From: Moorella humiferrea
GTDB lineage: Bacteria > Bacillota > DSM-521 > Neomoorellales > Neomoorellaceae
Direction: 5' to 3'
Length of the DNA stretch: 64,000 bases
Assembly: GCF_039233145.1 (NCBI RefSeq)
Contig: NZ_CP136419.1
Coordinates: 842,001-906,000 of the forward strand
A program made the translations under genes and the position numbers. The notes under the pieces were generated by a model. It saw nothing but the letters and a program-made list of their open reading frames with translations, made no database searches and had not been told where the DNA came from. Within the stretch, counting starts at the first letter, position 1; every line of letters starts with the position of its first letter. Positions 29,669-37,343 of the stretch are shown one piece after another.

Positions 29669-30271
29669 GTGCGGCAGTTCCAGGAAGAAGATTTCTTGCC
29701 CGTGGAAGTCCCGGTGGGGGTATCCGGCCGCCACATCCATCTCTGCCGGGAAGACCTGGACGCCCTTTTCGGTCCCGGATACGAATTGACGGTCTTGCGT
29801 CCTTTAAGCCAGGAGGGGGAATTTGCCGCCCGGGAAACGGTGACCATCGTCGGTCCCCGGGGGGTTCTGGAAGGCGTCCGGGTCCTGGGGCCGGTGCGGG
29901 CCTACTCCCAGGTGGAAATAGCCATGACCGACGGTTTCCGCCTGGGATTAAGGCCGCCGGTAAGGCAATCGGGAGACGTAGAAGGTACCCCGGGTATTGC
30001 GGTAGTCGGACCAGCCGGGGCCCTCAACCTCCGCCGGGGAGTAATCCTGGCCGCCCGCCACATTCATATGGAAGAAGAACGGGCGAAAATCCTCAATCTC
30101 CACGATGAACAGCAAGTACGGGTCTGGGTGCCCGGGGTTAGGGCCATGATCCTCGATAACGTAATCATCCGGACCAGTCCCCACTATCGCCTGGAACTGC
30201 ATCTAGACACCGACGAAGCCAATGCCGCCCTTTTGTCCGGGGGTGATAAAGTAAAAATCCTGCGGCCTTAA
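29669..30271 (+). CDS. pduL: PduL-type phosphate acetyl/propanoyltransferase
   Basis: A 200-aa enzyme of the PduL family, which interconverts acyl-CoA and acyl phosphate with a metal-bound active site unrelated to Pta. Two copies of the PduL half-domain are visible, with the metal-binding histidine motifs 'VGVSGRHIHLC' (about 17-27) and 'ILAARHIHM' (about 127-135). There is no long encapsulation peptide and no microcompartment gene nearby. In Moorella, PduL proteins take the place of Pta in making acetyl phosphate at the end of the Wood-Ljungdahl pathway; use in acetogenesis here is inferred. The stop codon lies in the loop of its terminator. Confidence 0.9.
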   Translation: MRQFQEEDFLPVEVPVGVSGRHIHLCREDLDALFGPGYELTVLRPLSQEGEFAARETVTIVGPRGVLEGVRVLGPVRAYSQVEIAMTDGFRLGLRPPVRQSGDVEGTPGIAVVGPAGALNLRRGVILAARHIHMEEERAKILNLHDEQQVRVWVPGVRAMILDNVIIRTSPHYRLELHLDTDEANAALLSGGDKVKILRP

Positions 30272-30286
30272 CGCAGGATTTTTTAT
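30256..30286 (+). terminator. Rho-independent terminator overlapping the end of pduL
   Basis: A 9-bp stem AATCCTGCG (30256-30264) and CGCAGGATT (30272-30280) with TTTTTT downstream; the pduL stop codon TAA (30269-30271) sits in the loop. Confidence 0.93.
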
Positions 30287-30351
30287 TTCGGGTGCGGGGA
30301 AAGATATAAAGGAGTCTTTTAGGAGTCTTTCCCTGCAAGGAGCAAGCGCCG

Positions 30352-30645
30352 TTGGCCGATATGGGAAAAACCGCCTTTTACCTGGCTGCAAAAATTGAGC
30401 AGCTCATGGCCGCCATGGAAAAAGCCAGCCTGGCCGAATGGGTAGAGCTTTATCGTCGGCCCTGGCGCCTCTTAATCTTAAATTTTGCCGCCGGTGTGGC
30501 CAGGGGTCTGGGAATAGCCGTAGGATTTGCCATACTGGGCGCCATCGTCATCTATATCGTCCGCGAGCTGGCCCTTTTGAATTTGCCGGTAATCGGCAAG
30601 CTTATAGCTGAAATTGTCCGCATGGTCCAGCAGGAAATTTACTAG
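30352..30645 (+). CDS. Small membrane protein, DUF5665-like
   Basis: A 97-aa protein: an N-terminal amphipathic half with 'WVELYRRPWRLLILNFAAGVARGLGIAVGFAILGAIV', then a hydrophobic region with a glycine-rich membrane helix (about 42-66) and a final helix. The 'R.l..NF..G.a.G.g...G..il' pattern matches what I recall of DUF5665. Function unknown. TTG start behind AAGGAG. Upstream, an 8-bp inverted repeat GGGAAAGA/TCTTTCCC (30297-30304, 30326-30333) sits between the pduL terminator and the gene. Confidence 0.7.
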   Translation: MADMGKTAFYLAAKIEQLMAAMEKASLAEWVELYRRPWRLLILNFAAGVARGLGIAVGFAILGAIVIYIVRELALLNLPVIGKLIAEIVRMVQQEIY

Positions 30646-30665
30646 ACGGGAGGATTTATTTATCA

Positions 30666-31394
30666 ATGGACGCCGCAACCCTGGAACACTTTCGCCGCCT
30701 TTTGCTGGAAGAAAAGAAAAAGCTGCGGGAACAAATAGATTCCTTAACCAGCGGAGGGCTACGCTCTTCCCTTTTTGAATCAACCCAGGAACTCTCCAGC
30801 TACGACAACCATCCCGCCGATCTCGGCAGCGAAGAGTTCGAGCGCAGCAAAGATCTGGCGCTGCGGGACAATGCCCGCCTCCAGCTTCGTAAGATAGAAG
30901 ATGCTTTAGCAAGCATTAAAGAAGGCACCTACGGGTATTGCCGGGAGTGCGGCCGGGAAATACCGCGGGAACGCCTGGAGGCCGTGCCGGAAACGACTTT
31001 ATGCCTGGCATGCCGGAAAAAATTAGAAGAAACCGGCGATAACAACAAGCGGCCCATCGAGGAACAGGTGGTTCTTCCCCCTTTTGGCGGTCAGTTTTCC
31101 GACCCCCGGCAGAAACACCCGGATGAGGAAGAAGCTCTAATGTACGACGGAGAAGATACCTGGCAGGAATTGGCGCGTTCCACCGAACATGCCTCGGAAA
31201 GCAGGAGCGGGGCCTATTATGGCCCCATGGACCTGGATGAGGATATAGGCTATGTGGAGGCGGTGGAAGGTATACCATATTTTAAAGGGGCCGACGGCAT
31301 GTTCTATGAAGACACCGGTGCCTACATCGACGATGAATCAAGCCCCGAAGAAAAATTGATCGGTGATGCCGGCTGGGATAAGATTCAATCATAG
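30666..31394 (+). CDS. yteA: TraR/DksA-type zinc finger protein of the YteA family
   Basis: A 242-aa protein: an N-terminal coiled-coil half as in DksA/TraR ('HFRRLLLEEKKKLREQI...SYDNHPADLGSEEFERSKDL'), then a four-cysteine zinc finger C92-x2-C95 ... C113-x2-C116, and an acidic C-terminal tail of about 120 aa with a 'YGPMDLDEDIGYVEAVEGIPYFKGADGMFYED' end. This layout is the YteA sporulation-associated family, of unknown function. It ends convergently with, and overlapping, the minus-strand gene that follows. Confidence 0.85.
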   Translation: MDAATLEHFRRLLLEEKKKLREQIDSLTSGGLRSSLFESTQELSSYDNHPADLGSEEFERSKDLALRDNARLQLRKIEDALASIKEGTYGYCRECGREIPRERLEAVPETTLCLACRKKLEETGDNNKRPIEEQVVLPPFGGQFSDPRQKHPDEEEALMYDGEDTWQELARSTEHASESRSGAYYGPMDLDEDIGYVEAVEGIPYFKGADGMFYEDTGAYIDDESSPEEKLIGDAGWDKIQS

Positions 31395-31588
31395 GGTTGG
31401 GTTTCCAGGGTATCATCTGGCCTGCCGAAAGAGAAGACAGTGGTAGTTTCTCCTTCCGGTAAGACCCGCTCGAAATTGCCGCAGTTGGTATCCAGGCCAT
31501 TGCGGGTAATGCGGATGGTATCAAGTTTACAGTAACCCGTACCGTCATGATGACTGCAGATATCCATTTCACAGCGTATTCGAGACAT
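31385..31588 (-). CDS. DUF1540-like cysteine-containing small protein
   Basis: A 67-aa minus-strand protein, 'RIRCEMDICSHHDGTGYCKLDTIRI', with a later 'DTNCGNFERVL'. The spacing of its four cysteines (C-x5-C, C-x7-C and a late T-x-C-x2-F) matches the pattern of DUF1540 metal-binding domains. Its ribosome site GGGAGG lies about 10 nt upstream on the minus strand. It overlaps the end of yteA by 10 nt tail to tail. Function unknown; many DUF1540 proteins occur in spore formers. Confidence 0.75.
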   Translation of the reverse strand: MSRIRCEMDICSHHDGTGYCKLDTIRITRNGLDTNCGNFERVLPEGETTTVFSFGRPDDTLETQPYD

Positions 31589-31638
31589 TCCTTTTAACCT
31601 CCCTGTACGCCTTAAGTGCTTTCCCGTCGTAAAAATAG

Positions 31639-31667
31639 TTTACCCATCTCTGGAGGCGTGGTATGAT
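31639..31667 (+). promoter_or_regulatory. Putative sigma-A promoter of thiD-lspA-rluD
   Basis: TTTACC (31639-31644), a 17-bp spacer and TATGAT (31662-31667). Transcription would begin near 31674, so the in-frame ATG at 31663 lies inside the -10 box and cannot be the main start of thiD. Confidence 0.65.
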
Positions 31668-31698
31668 AGAAAACGAAAGGGTAAGGGAGAGGAGCGGC

Positions 31699-32493
31699 AT
31701 GTACAAAGCTTTAACCATAGCAGGATCGGATTCTGGGGGCGGTGCCGGCATTCAGGCGGATTTGAAGACCTTTGCGGCCCTCAAGGTTTACGGTACATGC
31801 GCCATTACGGCGGTAACCGCCCAGAACACCGTGGGGGTGGAAGGAATCTTTGAATTGCCTGCGGAGTTTGTAGGGCGGCAGATAGACGCCGTTTTAAAGG
31901 ACATCGGTGCCGACGCCGCCAAGACGGGGATGCTCTCCAGCGTCGCCATTATTGAAGTCGTGGCTGCCAAGGTACAGGAGTACGGAGTTAAAAAGCTGGT
32001 CGTCGATCCGGTAATGGTGGCCAAGAGCGGCGATTACCTGCTGGCTAAGGAAGCACGCCGTGTTTTAAAGGAAAAGCTTTTGCCCCTGGCCTTGGTCATC
32101 ACCCCGAATCTTGACGAAGCGGGCACCCTTACGGGACGTAACATAGACAGTGAAGAAGGAATGGTGGAAGCGGCTAAAGCGCTGCACGATCTGGGTGTAC
32201 CCTACGTCCTGGTAAAGGGCGGCCATCTTTCCGGCGCGGCGACGGATATCCTTTATGACGGCCGGGAAATACGGCGCTTCACCGCCCCGCGCCTGGACAA
32301 CCGCCATACCCACGGCACCGGATGCACCCTGTCGGCGGCCATCACCGCCTTCCTGGCCCGGGGCCTGGCGGTTGCTGAGGCGGTAGCGGCGGCGAAAGAG
32401 TATATTCAGCTGGCCATCGGCCGGGCCCTGGGAGTGGGCCGGGGCTGTGGGCCCGTCCATCACCTGGCATCCTATTATTCCTGGGGGGAATGA
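31699..32493 (+). CDS. thiD: Hydroxymethylpyrimidine/phosphomethylpyrimidine kinase ThiD
   Basis: Ribokinase-fold kinase that phosphorylates HMP and HMP-P in thiamine synthesis. 'LTIAGSDSGGGAGIQADLKTF' is the substrate-binding N-terminus, 'TGMLSS' and 'DPVMVAKSG' are central motifs, and 'HTHGTGCTLSAAI' holds the anion hole and catalytic Cys. Start at the ATG at 31699, behind GAGAGGAG; a frame start at 31663 is excluded by the promoter. 264 aa. No thiamine riboswitch is visible before it and no other thi gene is near, so a general pyridoxal-type kinase role is also possible. Its stop overlaps lspA. Confidence 0.9.
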   Translation: MYKALTIAGSDSGGGAGIQADLKTFAALKVYGTCAITAVTAQNTVGVEGIFELPAEFVGRQIDAVLKDIGADAAKTGMLSSVAIIEVVAAKVQEYGVKKLVVDPVMVAKSGDYLLAKEARRVLKEKLLPLALVITPNLDEAGTLTGRNIDSEEGMVEAAKALHDLGVPYVLVKGGHLSGAATDILYDGREIRRFTAPRLDNRHTHGTGCTLSAAITAFLARGLAVAEAVAAAKEYIQLAIGRALGVGRGCGPVHHLASYYSWGE

Positions 32494-32948
32494 GCGTGCC
32501 CTTTCTACTGCTGGTGGCCCTAGTACTAGGCCTCGATCAGCTTACCAAGTATATTGTGAGGATTAATTTTCAGCCCAATGAGAGCCTCCCGGTGATTAAT
32601 TCGTTTTTTCATTTAACCTACGTCAATAACCCGGGAGCCGCCTTCGGCCTTTTCGCCTATAAAACGCCCGTATTTGTAGCAATCACCGTGCTGGTGGTGG
32701 CCGTAATCCTCATTGCCTACCGCATCCTGCCGCCGGGAAGTCCGGTTATGCGCCTGGCCTTGGCCCTGATTACCGGCGGCGCCCTGGGAAACCTCATCGA
32801 CCGCCTGCGTTTTGGTTACGTCGTTGATTTCTTGGATTTCCGTGTCTGGCCGGTATTTAACCTGGCCGATGTAGCAATTGTTAGCGGCGTCATTCTCCTC
32901 TGCTGGCAGCTTTTGGGCCCGGCGGGAGAGCAGGGGAAGAGCCTGTGA
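32490..32948 (+). CDS. lspA: Lipoprotein signal peptidase LspA (signal peptidase II)
   Basis: Aspartic membrane protease that cleaves signal peptides of diacylated prolipoproteins. Four membrane helices in 152 aa; 'LGLDQLTKYI' at the start, 'YVNNPGAAFGLF', 'GGALGNLIDRLRFGYVVDFLDF' (first catalytic Asp region) and 'FNLADVAI' (second catalytic Asp). It overlaps thiD by 4 nt and rluD by 4 nt; lspA-rluD pairing is common. Confidence 0.95.
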   Translation: MSVPFLLLVALVLGLDQLTKYIVRINFQPNESLPVINSFFHLTYVNNPGAAFGLFAYKTPVFVAITVLVVAVILIAYRILPPGSPVMRLALALITGGALGNLIDRLRFGYVVDFLDFRVWPVFNLADVAIVSGVILLCWQLLGPAGEQGKSL

Positions 32949-33880
32949 GCCGTCTGGTGGAACTGGAGGTGCCGCTCTGGGACAGGGGCAAACGTCTGGA
33001 CGCTTGGCTAGCCGGGGAAATGGAGGGGATTTCCCGCTCCCGTATTCAGCAGCTCCTGGAGGCCGGAGCCGTTACTTTGGCGGGAGGTGAAAGGCCCAAG
33101 GCCAATTACCGCCTGCGGGGCGGGGAAAAAGTTTTAGTTACCCTCCCGGATCCGGTAAGCTTGGAGGTCAAACCGGAACCCATACCTCTGGATATCCTGT
33201 ACGAAGACGAAGACGTAATCGTTGTCAATAAACCCCAGGGAATGGTCGTCCACCCGGCGCCGGGCAATGAAAGCGGCACCCTCGTCAATGCCCTTTTATA
33301 CCACTGCGGCGACCTTTCGGGTATAAACGGGATCTTAAGGCCGGGTATTGTCCATCGCCTGGACAAAGATACCTCCGGCATACTGGTGGCGGCTAAAAAT
33401 GATGCCGCCCACCGGGGGCTGGCGGCCCAGGTTAAGGCCCACTCCATGAAAAGGGTTTACCTGGCCCTTGTTCATGGGAACATTTCCGAGCCGTGCGGGC
33501 GTATTGAAGCCCCCATCGGCCGCCATCCTGTAGACCGGCAGCGCATGGCGGTTACGGCCAAAAACTCCCGGGAGGCGATCACCCATTACCGTGTCCTCGA
33601 GCATTTTGACGGCTTTACCCTGCTGGAGGCCAGACTGGAGACCGGGCGCACCCACCAGATAAGGGTACACATGGCCTTTTTGGGCCATCCGGTGGTGGGG
33701 GATCTAAAGTACGGCCCGCGCCGCTGCCCCTTTGACGTACCGGGGCAGCTCCTCCATGCCGCCTGCCTGGGCTTTAATCATCCCGTTAGGGGCGAGTATC
33801 TGGAATTTACGGCACCGCCGCCGCAGCCGTTCCTGCAAGTGCTGGAGAAATTGCGACGGCAAAAGGAGGGAGAGGGTTAA
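32945..33880 (+). CDS. rluD: RluA/RluD-family pseudouridine synthase
   Basis: Converts uridine to pseudouridine in large-subunit rRNA. An N-terminal S4 RNA-binding domain ('RLDAWLAGEMEGISRSRIQQLLEAG...', about 13-65) precedes the catalytic domain, with the active-site Asp D140 in 'GIVHRLDKDTSGIL' and the later 'LETGRTHQIRVHM'. GTG start overlapping the lspA stop by 4 nt. 311 aa. Whether the targets are U1911/1915/1917, as for E. coli RluD, is inferred from the family only. Confidence 0.92.
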   Translation: MSRLVELEVPLWDRGKRLDAWLAGEMEGISRSRIQQLLEAGAVTLAGGERPKANYRLRGGEKVLVTLPDPVSLEVKPEPIPLDILYEDEDVIVVNKPQGMVVHPAPGNESGTLVNALLYHCGDLSGINGILRPGIVHRLDKDTSGILVAAKNDAAHRGLAAQVKAHSMKRVYLALVHGNISEPCGRIEAPIGRHPVDRQRMAVTAKNSREAITHYRVLEHFDGFTLLEARLETGRTHQIRVHMAFLGHPVVGDLKYGPRRCPFDVPGQLLHAACLGFNHPVRGEYLEFTAPPPQPFLQVLEKLRRQKEGEG

Positions 33881-33883
33881 TAG

Positions 33884-34117
33884 ATGCCTGACTGGGTCAC
33901 CGTGGCGGTGAGGGAAAGGGCGGAAGCCCTGCTCATCCGGGGCCTGCTGGCGGCAGCCGGTCTGCCGGTACGTCTGGTGGGAGAGGCCCTGGGGGAAATC
34001 TACGGATTCCATACTGGACCCCTGGGAATAGTCCAGATCCAGGTGCCGGCCGCTGTTACGGAGCAGGCGAGGCAGATCCTGGCAGGCTTTCAGGAGGAAA
34101 GCCAGAATGGGGGGTAA
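33884..34117 (+). CDS. DUF2007-like small protein
   Basis: A 77-aa protein: 'VAVRERAEALLIRGLLAAAGLPVRLVGEALGEIYG' followed by 'GIVQIQVPAAVTEQARQILAGF'. This is the ferredoxin-like DUF2007 ('putative signal transducing') pattern of shifting substrate between levels of gene neighbours, with no known activity. Three nt after rluD and overlapping the methyltransferase gene by 11 nt, so probably one operon. Confidence 0.75.
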   Translation: MPDWVTVAVRERAEALLIRGLLAAAGLPVRLVGEALGEIYGFHTGPLGIVQIQVPAAVTEQARQILAGFQEESQNGG

Positions 34118-34949
34118 ACTCCGGAACCGCCTTAACGACCTCGACGGCCGCCAGTGGCTGTACTGGACCGATACCCTCTACATTACCAACTACCCTCCCG
34201 ATGCCACCCATGTTTTGCGCAAGCAGCACGGCGCCATGAAACCCCCGGAAGTAATGGCGGAAATCATTCGTTTTTTTACCAAGGAAGGCGAACTCGTCCT
34301 GGATCCCTTCGCCGGGGTGGGGGGGACCCTTTTGGGCGCCGCCCTTACCGGGAGGAAGAGTCTCGGTTTTGAAATCGATCCCCGCTGGGTGGCCGTCTAC
34401 CGGACCATCCAGCGCGATTTTGTCGTGGTGAACGGTGTCTTATGCCCCCGGGAAGAGGCGGACAATGGTGAGGCAATAAACGGGGAAATGCGCCAGGGCG
34501 ATTGCCTTGCCCTGTTGAAGGAACTGCCGGCGGCGTCTGTTGCGGCGGTCGTAACCGATCCTCCCTACGGCATTAACCACGGGGCCAGGGGCTTCGGTGG
34601 AGAAACCAATTTTAACATGCTGTCTTCCGGACTGGCAGGGGATCTGGGCCATGCCCCCGACCTGGAAACCTTCCTGGAGCGGCTTCAGGAAATCGGAGGA
34701 GAAATCTGGCGGGTGCTGCTGCCCGGTAGATACCTGGTAATGATGGTGGGGGACCGTTACCAGGAGGGGGAGTATGTTCCTTTAGGTTTTCTTGTTGCCC
34801 AATCCTTACGTGAGGTGGGCTTTAAATTTAAGGGGGTAAAGATCTGGTCCAACAAGGCCACCCGCCGTCCTTTAAAACCCTACGCCGTCAAATCCGTCTT
34901 TGTCCCTAACATCACCCACCAGAACATCCTGATCCTGAGAAAGGAATGA
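34107..34949 (+). CDS. Orphan DNA methyltransferase (N4-cytosine/N6-adenine type)
   Basis: A 280-aa SAM-dependent amino-methyltransferase. Motif I is D66-PFAGVGGTLL and the catalytic motif IV is D151-PPYG155, followed by 'LPGRYLVMMVGDRY' (motif VI region) and 'SVFVPNITHQNILILRK'. The order I then IV differs from the beta-class enzymes (IV then I) common in this Pfam group. No endonuclease gene or specificity subunit is near; it lies within a housekeeping operon and has neighbour-like codon use. RNA rather than DNA as substrate cannot be excluded. Confidence 0.8.
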   Translation: MGGKLRNRLNDLDGRQWLYWTDTLYITNYPPDATHVLRKQHGAMKPPEVMAEIIRFFTKEGELVLDPFAGVGGTLLGAALTGRKSLGFEIDPRWVAVYRTIQRDFVVVNGVLCPREEADNGEAINGEMRQGDCLALLKELPAASVAAVVTDPPYGINHGARGFGGETNFNMLSSGLAGDLGHAPDLETFLERLQEIGGEIWRVLLPGRYLVMMVGDRYQEGEYVPLGFLVAQSLREVGFKFKGVKIWSNKATRRPLKPYAVKSVFVPNITHQNILILRKE

Positions 34950-34955
34950 TGGCCC

Positions 34956-35894
34956 TTGCAGCAGCTGCTGGCCGTCGGGGCCCAAATAGGGGCCCTTTTT
35001 TTCTATGTCTTCCTGGGTTTTATGGGACGCCGCTTACAAATTTTAAGCCCGGAAAGCGATAAAGCCCTTTCTGACGTTATCTTTTATTTTACCATGCCGG
35101 CTTTGACCATAACTTCCATGAACTTGAAGGTTTCCCCCCAGGAACTAAACAACGCTTTTTTCATCCTCGCCGCCGCCGTTATTCTCGTCCTACTTTCCTA
35201 CGTCCTGTGTCTTCCCGTGGGGCGCTGGCTGCGCCTGCCCGTAAGGGAAGACAAGGCCCTGCGCTTAACCGCCGCCTTCGGTAACGTGGCCTACCTGGGC
35301 TTTCCCGTAGCCTACTCCCTCTGGGGTCAGCTGGGGGTTTTTTATGCCGCCATGTATGCCCTGGGCCATAACATTCTGTTCTGGACCATTGGGGTCTATT
35401 TGATGGAAGACAACCACCACTCCGGTATAAATTGGCGTCAGGTCTTAAATATCAACGTTTTAGCCATTGCCGCAGGCCTGCTTTTGGCCGTTACCCATAT
35501 CCAGCTGCCATTGTTTTTGTTTAACCCTCTGGAGGGTATGGGTCAGGCTACCATTCCCCTGGCCCTGCTTCTGGTAGGCTCCATGCTGGCCGAATCCCCT
35601 TTAAGGGAACTGGCGGTAAATAAAAATGTTTACTATATGATCACCATCAGGTTGTTAATTTTACCCCTTGTGGCCCTTGGCGCCATGGCCCTTTTACCGG
35701 GATGGGACAGGGTAGCCCGTTCGCTGGTAGTACTGGAAATGGCCATGCCGGCGGCCGCTATTGCTCCAGCGGTGGCCCGAAAGTACGGCGGGGATTACGG
35801 TCTCGTTTCCCATGGAGTAGTGTCCACAACCCTTGTTTCCATGTTAACCATTCCTTTATGGGTATGGTTGTTAAATTGCTATTTCTTGACATAA
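34956..35894 (+). CDS. AEC-family (auxin efflux carrier) transporter
   Basis: A 312-aa membrane protein of about ten helices in two repeats, with the AEC features 'FTMPALTITSMNL', 'FGNVAYLGFPVAYSLWG' and a C-terminal 'EMAMPAAAIAPAVARKYGGD'. Members export or take up small carboxylates such as malate in anaerobes; the substrate here cannot be read from the sequence. TTG start with AAGGA 10 nt upstream. Confidence 0.85.
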   Translation: MQQLLAVGAQIGALFFYVFLGFMGRRLQILSPESDKALSDVIFYFTMPALTITSMNLKVSPQELNNAFFILAAAVILVLLSYVLCLPVGRWLRLPVREDKALRLTAAFGNVAYLGFPVAYSLWGQLGVFYAAMYALGHNILFWTIGVYLMEDNHHSGINWRQVLNINVLAIAAGLLLAVTHIQLPLFLFNPLEGMGQATIPLALLLVGSMLAESPLRELAVNKNVYYMITIRLLILPLVALGAMALLPGWDRVARSLVVLEMAMPAAAIAPAVARKYGGDYGLVSHGVVSTTLVSMLTIPLWVWLLNCYFLT

Positions 35895-35923
35895 AAATCC
35901 ATTTTTCTAGCAGGAAAAAATGG

Positions 35924-35969
35924 CATGGGTGTCAAATATTACCAAATAAATTAGGAGGTGACACCCATG
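35924..35969 (+). promoter_or_regulatory. 11-bp inverted repeat enclosing the ribosome site and start codon
   Basis: CATGGGTGTCA (35924-35934) is the perfect reverse complement of TGACACCCATG (35959-35969). The second arm contains the start ATG (35967) and directly follows AGGAGG (35953-35958). In mRNA the hairpin would pair the start codon and crowd the ribosome site. A second AT-rich repeat, CATTTTTC and GAAAAAATG, lies just upstream (near 35900-35922). Confidence 0.6.
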
Positions 35970-37253
35970 GTCAAAAAAACTAAAAATGTACCGGCTCCCA
36001 AGATTACCAAAGTTAAAGTAACGGGTAAATTAGATTCCCTTACCGATCTCTTAAAACTGCGTCTCTTTGAGTACTCACCCCAGGCGGTGGACGAGCTGGT
36101 CAAGGAGGCCCAGCAAAATCTGCTGGTCAACCATACATTGGCCAAAATACAAAAAAACGTCAACCGCTGCCTGAGCAAAAACCCTTGTTTTCGCAGCGAA
36201 GGCAAGGGTTTGTGGTGCCTGCGCCTGGACGGTTTAAAGGAAAACGACGCCGCCCACCGCGTCCTTCAATCCCAGGGCGACGCCATGCGCTTGACGGAAA
36301 TCAATGCCGTGTTAAAGGAAGCAGGTAAGCCGGAAGTACCGGGGGAACAGAAACTGGTGGCCGACGGGCGCTTTATCAGACTTAAAGACGGCCGCTGGGG
36401 CCTCATTCATTGGTCTTATGTCGAACCTGAAAGCGTACCGTCTCCTGCCGGGGAAAAGACGCCTTCCCAGCCGGCGGTCACTTCCCCGATTGAGGCCGGC
36501 AAGAAGGAAGTTGCCGCCGTCATGGCGCCGCAAACTTCAGATACCGTACCCCTGGCTCAATCGGAACCGGCGGCTAAAGAAGATTTCTGGGACAAATTGT
36601 TCCCCTTGAAGCCGACCGGCGAGAAGGGCACGGCGGCACCAACGACCCCGGTTAAGCAGTTGGAACCGGAACCGCCGGCCTGGGCGGAAATTGCCGCGGG
36701 AGCGGAAGCGGCGACCCTCACCTTAAGCCTCATTAACGGCGGCAAGGCCGGAACCGTTCGTCAGGCTTCCCCGAAGGACGAAGAAAAAGAGAAGATGCGG
36801 CAGGAAATTGAAGACCTGCGCCGGGAGAACAAAAACCTGTTGGGCGATTTAGAAAAGCTCCACCGGCGTAAAGAGGAACTGCGCCAGGAACTCACCCAGA
36901 TGGAAGAACAGCTGGTAAATTTAAGGGTGGAGCGGGATACGTTAAAGAAAAGGGTCAGCCACCTGGAAACACGCCTCATGCAGCTGCAGGGGACCCTTAA
37001 TAAAACCGTCAGCGACGCCCAGGCCGAACAGGCCCGTCTCAAGCAGCAGCTGCGGGAGCAGGAGTACCGCCTGCAGACGACCTTGATCGCCAACGAAGAT
37101 CTGGAAAGGGCGGTGGCCGACCTGCAGAAAGAAAGGCAGGAGCTGAAGCGCCAGCTGAACTTCTGGCCGGTGCGCCTGGCCTTACGCCTGGCTGCCTTTT
37201 TCGGTTTTAGACTTGTCCGGGAAAGGGCGCGGGCCAGGGCCTACAGCCGCTAG
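35967..37253 (+). CDS. Winged-helix N-domain plus long coiled-coil protein, function unknown
   Basis: A 428-aa protein in three parts. Residues 1 to about 150 hold two wing-like motifs, 'NPCFRSEGKGLWCLR' and 'DGRFIRLKDGRWGLIHW', as in HARE-HTH/RpoE-delta winged helices. Residues 150-265 are Pro/Ala/Glu-rich linker. Residues about 270-400 form an unbroken charged coiled coil ('EKEKMRQEIEDLRRENKNLL...'), ending in a basic amphipathic tail. I know no named family with this layout. Start at the ATG at 35967, 8 nt after AGGAGG. Binding of nucleic acid is an inference from the wing motifs. Confidence 0.75.
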   Translation: MVKKTKNVPAPKITKVKVTGKLDSLTDLLKLRLFEYSPQAVDELVKEAQQNLLVNHTLAKIQKNVNRCLSKNPCFRSEGKGLWCLRLDGLKENDAAHRVLQSQGDAMRLTEINAVLKEAGKPEVPGEQKLVADGRFIRLKDGRWGLIHWSYVEPESVPSPAGEKTPSQPAVTSPIEAGKKEVAAVMAPQTSDTVPLAQSEPAAKEDFWDKLFPLKPTGEKGTAAPTTPVKQLEPEPPAWAEIAAGAEAATLTLSLINGGKAGTVRQASPKDEEKEKMRQEIEDLRRENKNLLGDLEKLHRRKEELRQELTQMEEQLVNLRVERDTLKKRVSHLETRLMQLQGTLNKTVSDAQAEQARLKQQLREQEYRLQTTLIANEDLERAVADLQKERQELKRQLNFWPVRLALRLAAFFGFRLVRERARARAYSR

Positions 37254-37295
37254 CCCCTTGCTCAAAATGGCAACTGTAGTTTATAATATGACTTG

Positions 37296-37322
37296 ACCCC
37301 GATTAATACGGGGTATTTTTAT
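37296..37322 (+). terminator. Terminator between the coiled-coil gene and the ABC operon
   Basis: ACCCCG (37296-37301) pairs with CGGGGT (37309-37314), followed by ATTTTTATT. A TATAAT (37272-37277) lies just upstream without a good -35; if that is a real -10, this terminator would act as an attenuator for the ABC genes. Confidence 0.75.
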
Positions 37323-37343
37323 TGAAGCCGGGTGGATGCCTTG

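Noticed and set aside
35886-35891. TTGACA as a -35 box for the coiled-coil gene
   Set aside because: No -10-like hexamer lies 16-18 bp downstream; it overlaps the end of the AEC transporter gene.
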